Under the pieces are notes generated by a model. It saw only the letters and a list, made by a program, of their open reading frames with translations. It was not told the origin of the DNA and did not search any database. Position numbers and translations under genes: made by a program. Shown piece by piece: positions 15,675 to 19,166 of a DNA stretch of 19,166 nucleotides. The DNA is from CAYUAI01 sp964442745 (GTDB lineage Bacteria > Pseudomonadota > Gammaproteobacteria > S012-40), in NCBI GenBank assembly GCA_964442745.1, contig CAYUAI010000076.1, forward strand, positions 1-19,166, given 5' to 3'. Numbering within the stretch: position 1 is the first letter of the stretch; every line of letters starts with the position of its first letter.

Positions 15675-16976
15675 TCAGAACAAAAACTCTAAACCTAGAT
15701 TGGCCATCGCACTTCTTGGGTATCTGGTCCCATCAATTTCGATGGATTCCAGTCCGTAAGCGGCATCAAAGTTAACGATCTTGAATAAATTCAAACCAAA
15801 GGTTGCATAACTTTGTTCCGTACCCGCCATATTCTTGCGATACCCCAAACGAAAGCCCGGCACGATCCAACTCGATGTGGCATAACCGGTACTCAAAGAA
15901 ACCCATTGGTGCTGATTTCCTAAGGGATCATTCACGGGAGACGTATCCGCCGCCGCCGCTAAAAACCAGTTTCTACTATGGGAAAATACCGCCCCTTCTA
16001 AAGAAATATTGGCGTTCATCACATATTTTTCGGTGAGATCAATTTCGTTAGCGAACGTTTGCGAGCTGTAACAATTATCTCTTGCCGCCCCGGTTTGTTG
16101 ATCACAACCATCACCCACCACTTCATAGTTAAAACTGGGTGAATTTAAATTTTTGAACGAAGCCCCGAGTCGATAATTATCTGCCATCCACATCAATCCA
16201 AGATCCAAACCATAGCCATCTTGTATTTTAGGTGTTTTATTAAATTCATCTCTTAGAACGCTTTCTGCATCATCGGCAATAGCCACAGCTGCCAAGGCTT
16301 TTCGTAGCCCCATTTGATAATAGTTAGCTTTAATACCACCATATAAAGTGCCATTAAATCCATATATCAGGGGTTTGCTATAACCAATCGAGCCTTCGGC
16401 AACCGCACCGGTTTTCACATAAAAAGCGGTGCCCGTTTCAACTTGTTCTGTGGTCGAATTAAATTTTAGAGGTCGATCCAAGACACTCAGTTTAGCTTTC
16501 ATCGAAGCAGTCATATCAAATGTTAAACTGCCACCCAGGGTATTTTTTGAAGTAAAGACTAAAGGGAATAAAGGCACATGTAACGCTGTTTGCACACTAG
16601 CGTAACCACTTTTTCCAAGCTCAACTAAGAAGGCGTCGGTGTCTTTAATAATTTGATTCGCATCATCAATTGACAGATTTTTTTTGTCGATATCTTTTTG
16701 AAATTTATCGATACGATCCGTTAAATTATCCATCGGACCCACTTCATAGCCCACCCCCACCGAACTTAATAAACCAAACCCAAACCAGCCATCGCCCTTC
16801 TCTAACATCGTGGCCGCACCTGCCGGATTATTCGTCGCTGACAAAATCGTTTGAGACTGGCTAATTGAGCCATACGTCAGGCTCGAGCCTGTCGGTGAAA
16901 AAACGGGGACAGCAAACGATAAACTAGTCGCTGCACTCATCCCCACAGCAGCGAGTGTAATGAAAACCCGATTCAT
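15675..16976 (-). CDS. TraF-like outer-membrane protein (PF13729-type), copy 2
   Basis: 433 aa. It has a signal peptide (MNRVFITLAAVGMSAATSLS, cleavage near SFA), then an N-terminal segment with NNPAGAATM, a predicted helical spacer (about 85-120, LTDRIDKFQKDIDKKNL) and many alternating strands ending in aromatic LEFLF, the form of an outer-membrane barrel. The layout matches chromosomal TraF-like (TraF_2) proteins. A lone Cys pair (about residues 289 and 297, in GDGCDQQ and RDNCYSS) could form a disulfide in a loop. ATG 16976 has AAAGGA upstream. It is the first gene of a two-gene operon with the lipoprotein. It differs clearly from the copy at 12751, so this is not a recent duplication. The function is unknown. 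Confidence 0.75.
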   Translation of the reverse strand: MNRVFITLAAVGMSAATSLSFAVPVFSPTGSSLTYGSISQSQTILSATNNPAGAATMLEKGDGWFGFGLLSSVGVGYEVGPMDNLTDRIDKFQKDIDKKNLSIDDANQIIKDTDAFLVELGKSGYASVQTALHVPLFPLVFTSKNTLGGSLTFDMTASMKAKLSVLDRPLKFNSTTEQVETGTAFYVKTGAVAEGSIGYSKPLIYGFNGTLYGGIKANYYQMGLRKALAAVAIADDAESVLRDEFNKTPKIQDGYGLDLGLMWMADNYRLGASFKNLNSPSFNYEVVGDGCDQQTGAARDNCYSSQTFANEIDLTEKYVMNANISLEGAVFSHSRNWFLAAAADTSPVNDPLGNQHQWVSLSTGYATSSWIVPGFRLGYRKNMAGTEQSYATFGLNLFKIVNFDAAYGLESIEIDGTRYPRSAMANLGLEFLF

Positions 16977-17228
16977 TGCTCTATCCTTTAATTTTTGTAT
17001 GACGACATCTTGATACCTGGCGTAACAAGCCTAAATTCACTAAATACGGAGTCATTCATCAATAAGACCCCATTTTCTCTACTAATTTGTCGTCCTACAA
17101 AGTAGGCACTTAAAGGCTTGAATTGGTTTATGTGATTGAATTATCAAATTTAATTTTCATTATATGACGACTGCAAAGATGTGATATTATTCAACGGGAT
17201 AGAAAAAACTAAATCGCAGGAGTTAACA

Positions 17229-17537
17229 ATGCAAAACCTAGAATGTCCACATTGCCATAAAGAAACGATTACGCCAAAACAACGGCTCCAAGCCGGTCTG
17301 TGGTTGAATGTCATTTGCCGAGCCTGTAACGGGCGCATGTGCGCACAACCTATCGTCATGGCAATTGTCTATTTTTTTCACATGTGGAATGTAATATTTT
17401 TTGGTTTTATGACAATTTATGAAAAAAGCTTGGGATACTTCATCACAATGATAATATTTTGGGCTTTATTAACTTGGGGGGCCTACTATATACCATTATC
17501 ACCGATGCGCCCTGCTAAGATAAAAAAATCAGCATAG
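17229..17537 (+). CDS. Small zinc-ribbon membrane protein
   Basis: 102 aa. Two cysteine pairs, C6-P-H-C9 and C30-R-A-C33, form a zinc-ribbon-like N-terminal domain facing the cytoplasm. Two hydrophobic segments follow (about 42-62 and 68-88), then a short basic tail (PAKIKKSA). The family is unnamed; such proteins are common and mostly uncharacterised. I chose ATG 17229 because AGGAG (17218-17222) is six bases upstream and the cysteine motif begins at once; an in-frame ATG at 17181 adds residues with no features. It ends 13 bp before the kinase gene and is probably in one operon with it. Confidence 0.75.
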   Translation: MQNLECPHCHKETITPKQRLQAGLWLNVICRACNGRMCAQPIVMAIVYFFHMWNVIFFGFMTIYEKSLGYFITMIIFWALLTWGAYYIPLSPMRPAKIKKSA

Positions 17538-17550
17538 CACCCCTGGCCCC

Positions 17551-18429
17551 ATGGACAAAAATAACAAACGTATCCTCGGTGTTGGGATTGCTACCGTTGA
17601 CCTAATCAATGAGGTCGATCAATTTCCCGCAGAAGACAGCGAACATCGCGCACTCACACAACGTATTTGCCGAGGTGGCAACGCTACAAACACCCTGGTT
17701 GTTTTACAGCAGTTAGGCCATCAGTGTGCTTGGGCCGGTACCTTAGCCGATGATGCCAATGCAAAAATCATTCTGTCTGATCTGACTACATATCATGTTG
17801 ACTTGACTCATATAAAACACATCCACAATACCATTACTCCCACCTCTTACGTGACACTTAATCGCCGCACAGGCTCTCGCACCATTGTTCACTATCGAGA
17901 TCTTGCCGAATATGGGTTTGTTGATTTCCAAAAAATCAATCTTGACCAATTTCAGTGGATTCACTTTGAAGGGCGTAACATCAGTGAAACAAAAAAAATG
18001 TTACGTTATGCCCAACAGCATTATGGTGAGATAACCCGCTCTTTAGAAGTAGAGAAAATACGCACTGGCATGGAACAGCTTTTCCCTCTGGTGCATATTA
18101 TTTTATTTTCAAAAGACTATGCCAGCCACCTTGGAGCAACCAATGCGAATCAGTTTTTGACTTGGATGAGGAAAAAAATACCGAATGCTGATTTAATATG
18201 CACCTGGGGTGAGCAAGGTGGCTTTGCATTGCCAAAAAACTCACCACTGCTGCATGCTCCAGCACTTCCTATCAAAAGAACTATCGATACTTTAGGCGCG
18301 GGAGATACTTTTAATGCGGCAATGATTCATCAACGATTAGCCAAGGAAAATTGGCAAACAGCACTGAATGCGGCCTGTCAGTTAGCTGGAAAAAAATGCA
18401 GTCAATATGGATTCAGCAATATTCCATAG
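17551..18429 (+). CDS. PfkB-family sugar kinase resembling ketohexokinase
   Basis: 292 aa, ribokinase (PfkB) fold. The similarity to animal ketohexokinase (ATP + D-fructose to fructose 1-phosphate) is striking: FPAEDSEHRALTQR, RGGNATNT, FQWIHFEGRNISETKKML, SLEVEK, FSKDYASHLG, DTLGAGDTFNA and CQLAGKKCSQYGF all have near-identical counterparts in human KHK as I recall it. The sugar-contact and catalytic residues correspond: D17, N44, N47 and the base D252 (human D15, N42, N45, D258). Length is close to the animal enzyme (298). A fructokinase that makes fructose 1-phosphate is therefore the first guess, but substrate choice within PfkB proteins cannot be read safely from sequence. ATG 17551 lacks a clear SD. 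It probably depends on the zinc-ribbon gene 13 bp upstream. No sugar transporter or aldolase is nearby. Confidence 0.85.
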   Translation: MDKNNKRILGVGIATVDLINEVDQFPAEDSEHRALTQRICRGGNATNTLVVLQQLGHQCAWAGTLADDANAKIILSDLTTYHVDLTHIKHIHNTITPTSYVTLNRRTGSRTIVHYRDLAEYGFVDFQKINLDQFQWIHFEGRNISETKKMLRYAQQHYGEITRSLEVEKIRTGMEQLFPLVHIILFSKDYASHLGATNANQFLTWMRKKIPNADLICTWGEQGGFALPKNSPLLHAPALPIKRTIDTLGAGDTFNAAMIHQRLAKENWQTALNAACQLAGKKCSQYGFSNIP

Positions 18430-18607
18430 TGATGCACTGTGTTTATATTCATAGAAAATCTTTATTAAAAAACTCAAATCGAAAACCATTTTTTCTGTTC
18501 CTTAGATTTCCCTTCCGCTAAAACTACTATAAATGTTGCTCCATATGCTCTAATATTGCAACCTCCAACGATCTTGGAAATTCAAAAAGCAACCCAGGAG
18601 TATAAAA

Positions 18608-19166
18608 ATGAGCGGAAAAAAAATAACCGCGAACTTACGTGGTTTCGTAATAATCAGCATCGCCATGTATTTTCAACCGGTAAACGCAGCAGATAATTGT
18701 ATTCACTTTACCGGAGAAATGAAATCAAAAATAATTAGTCCAACTCAACAACGCGGAAGCATACAAATGAATTTTGGGTATACCCAAATAAAAGGCGTCG
18801 TAAGCGGCACAATCGATGAACAAGGTGATGGCTATGCCGTGCTCCATCATGTGATATCATTTGAACCACTCGGTTCCATTCTCACTCGCGAAGATAGAGC
18901 ACAACTGAGCTATGGTGATGGTTGTCAATTCAACGTATACGAAGACGTACACATTGTCGAGGGTACTGGCGTTTTTAAACAATTGACACGAAGCACAGCA
19001 GTTGCAACCGGAACAATTAATTTTTGTACTTTGCAAAATCAATTCGAACTAGACGGTGAACTATGTTTTGTCGACAATTCCTTAATTATCAACTGGCCGA
19101 GTCTAGAGTGGCCAACAAATTTCAATATTCCCAACATTGAACTCCCTTTTAATATTCCATTACCTA
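18608..19166 (+). CDS. Secreted protein of unknown family, truncated by window edge
   Basis: Open from ATG 18608 to the end of the window (186 codons, no stop seen). AGGAG at 18596-18600 is seven bases upstream. The signal peptide runs from MSGKKITANLRG through a hydrophobic stretch to a likely cleavage after PVNA. The mature part starts ADNCIHF and has four cysteines in the visible portion (NCI, DGCQF, NFCTL, LCFV), consistent with two disulfides, and mainly beta-type sequence (FGYTQIKGVVSGTID). Near the window end it becomes Asn/Pro-rich (WPTNFNIPNIELPFNIPL). I do not recognise the family. It is preceded by a 178-bp gap after the kinase gene, so it is probably a separate unit. Confidence 0.75.
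   Translation, partial: MSGKKITANLRGFVIISIAMYFQPVNAADNCIHFTGEMKSKIISPTQQRGSIQMNFGYTQIKGVVSGTIDEQGDGYAVLHHVISFEPLGSILTREDRAQLSYGDGCQFNVYEDVHIVEGTGVFKQLTRSTAVATGTINFCTLQNQFELDGELCFVDNSLIINWPSLEWPTNFNIPNIELPFNIPLP

Noticed and set aside
12688..16976. Conjugation locus suggested by TraF-like proteins
   Set aside because: No relaxase, coupling protein, pilus or other type IV secretion genes are present; chromosomal TraF-like proteins are common outside plasmids.

Overview
The window looks like a chromosomal segment of a gammaproteobacterium with moderately low GC; I cannot fix the family from sequence alone. Supporting signs are the dsbA / yihA (engB) / polA / DUF2782 / small cytochrome c neighbourhood typical of gammaproteobacteria, LPS genes (gmhA, lpxL), a lipobox lipoprotein, TraF-like envelope proteins and a PEP-CTERM protein. 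Nearly all coding space is ordinary chromosomal content. I see no transposase, integrase, CRISPR array, tRNA or rRNA.

Layout. 1-841 is a gene-free, AT-rich leader ending in a well-spaced sigma-54-type -24/-12 element, followed by a single PEP-CTERM/DUF4114 surface protein with its own hairpin terminator. 1999-3312 is a membrane HAMP-GGDEF protein with a degenerate GGNEF signature. 3404-3692 holds a frameshifted remnant of an exported protein gene. 3712-5250 is a divergent LPS pair (gmhA and an LpxL-type acyltransferase). dsbA (minus) is divergent from a cyclic-nucleotide-binding-domain gene that overlaps yihA. yihA and polA converge on a ~300-bp intergenic region carrying a multi-helix element closed by a 9-bp inverted repeat. 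polA is divergent from a LOG-family nucleotide hydrolase gene; then come a DUF2782 protein and a c551-like cytochrome separated by a bidirectional terminator.

12237-16976 is an envelope region: a ~450-bp gene-free stretch with a pair of DnaA-box-like sites, a TraF-like outer-membrane protein, a bidirectional terminator, then a two-gene minus-strand operon of a second TraF-like protein and a large lipoprotein. The right end has a small zinc-ribbon membrane protein, a PfkB kinase strikingly like animal ketohexokinase, and a secreted protein running off the window.

Themes: envelope biogenesis (LPS heptose, lipid A acylation, disulfide formation, outer-membrane proteins), extracytoplasmic electron transfer, DNA replication/repair and ribosome assembly, and nucleotide signalling (cNMP domain, degenerate GGDEF). 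The best candidates for new biology are the structured element between yihA and polA, the KHK-like kinase, the sigma-54 promoter of the PEP-CTERM gene, and the TraF-like/lipoprotein cluster. I did not find an obvious new defence or mobile system.
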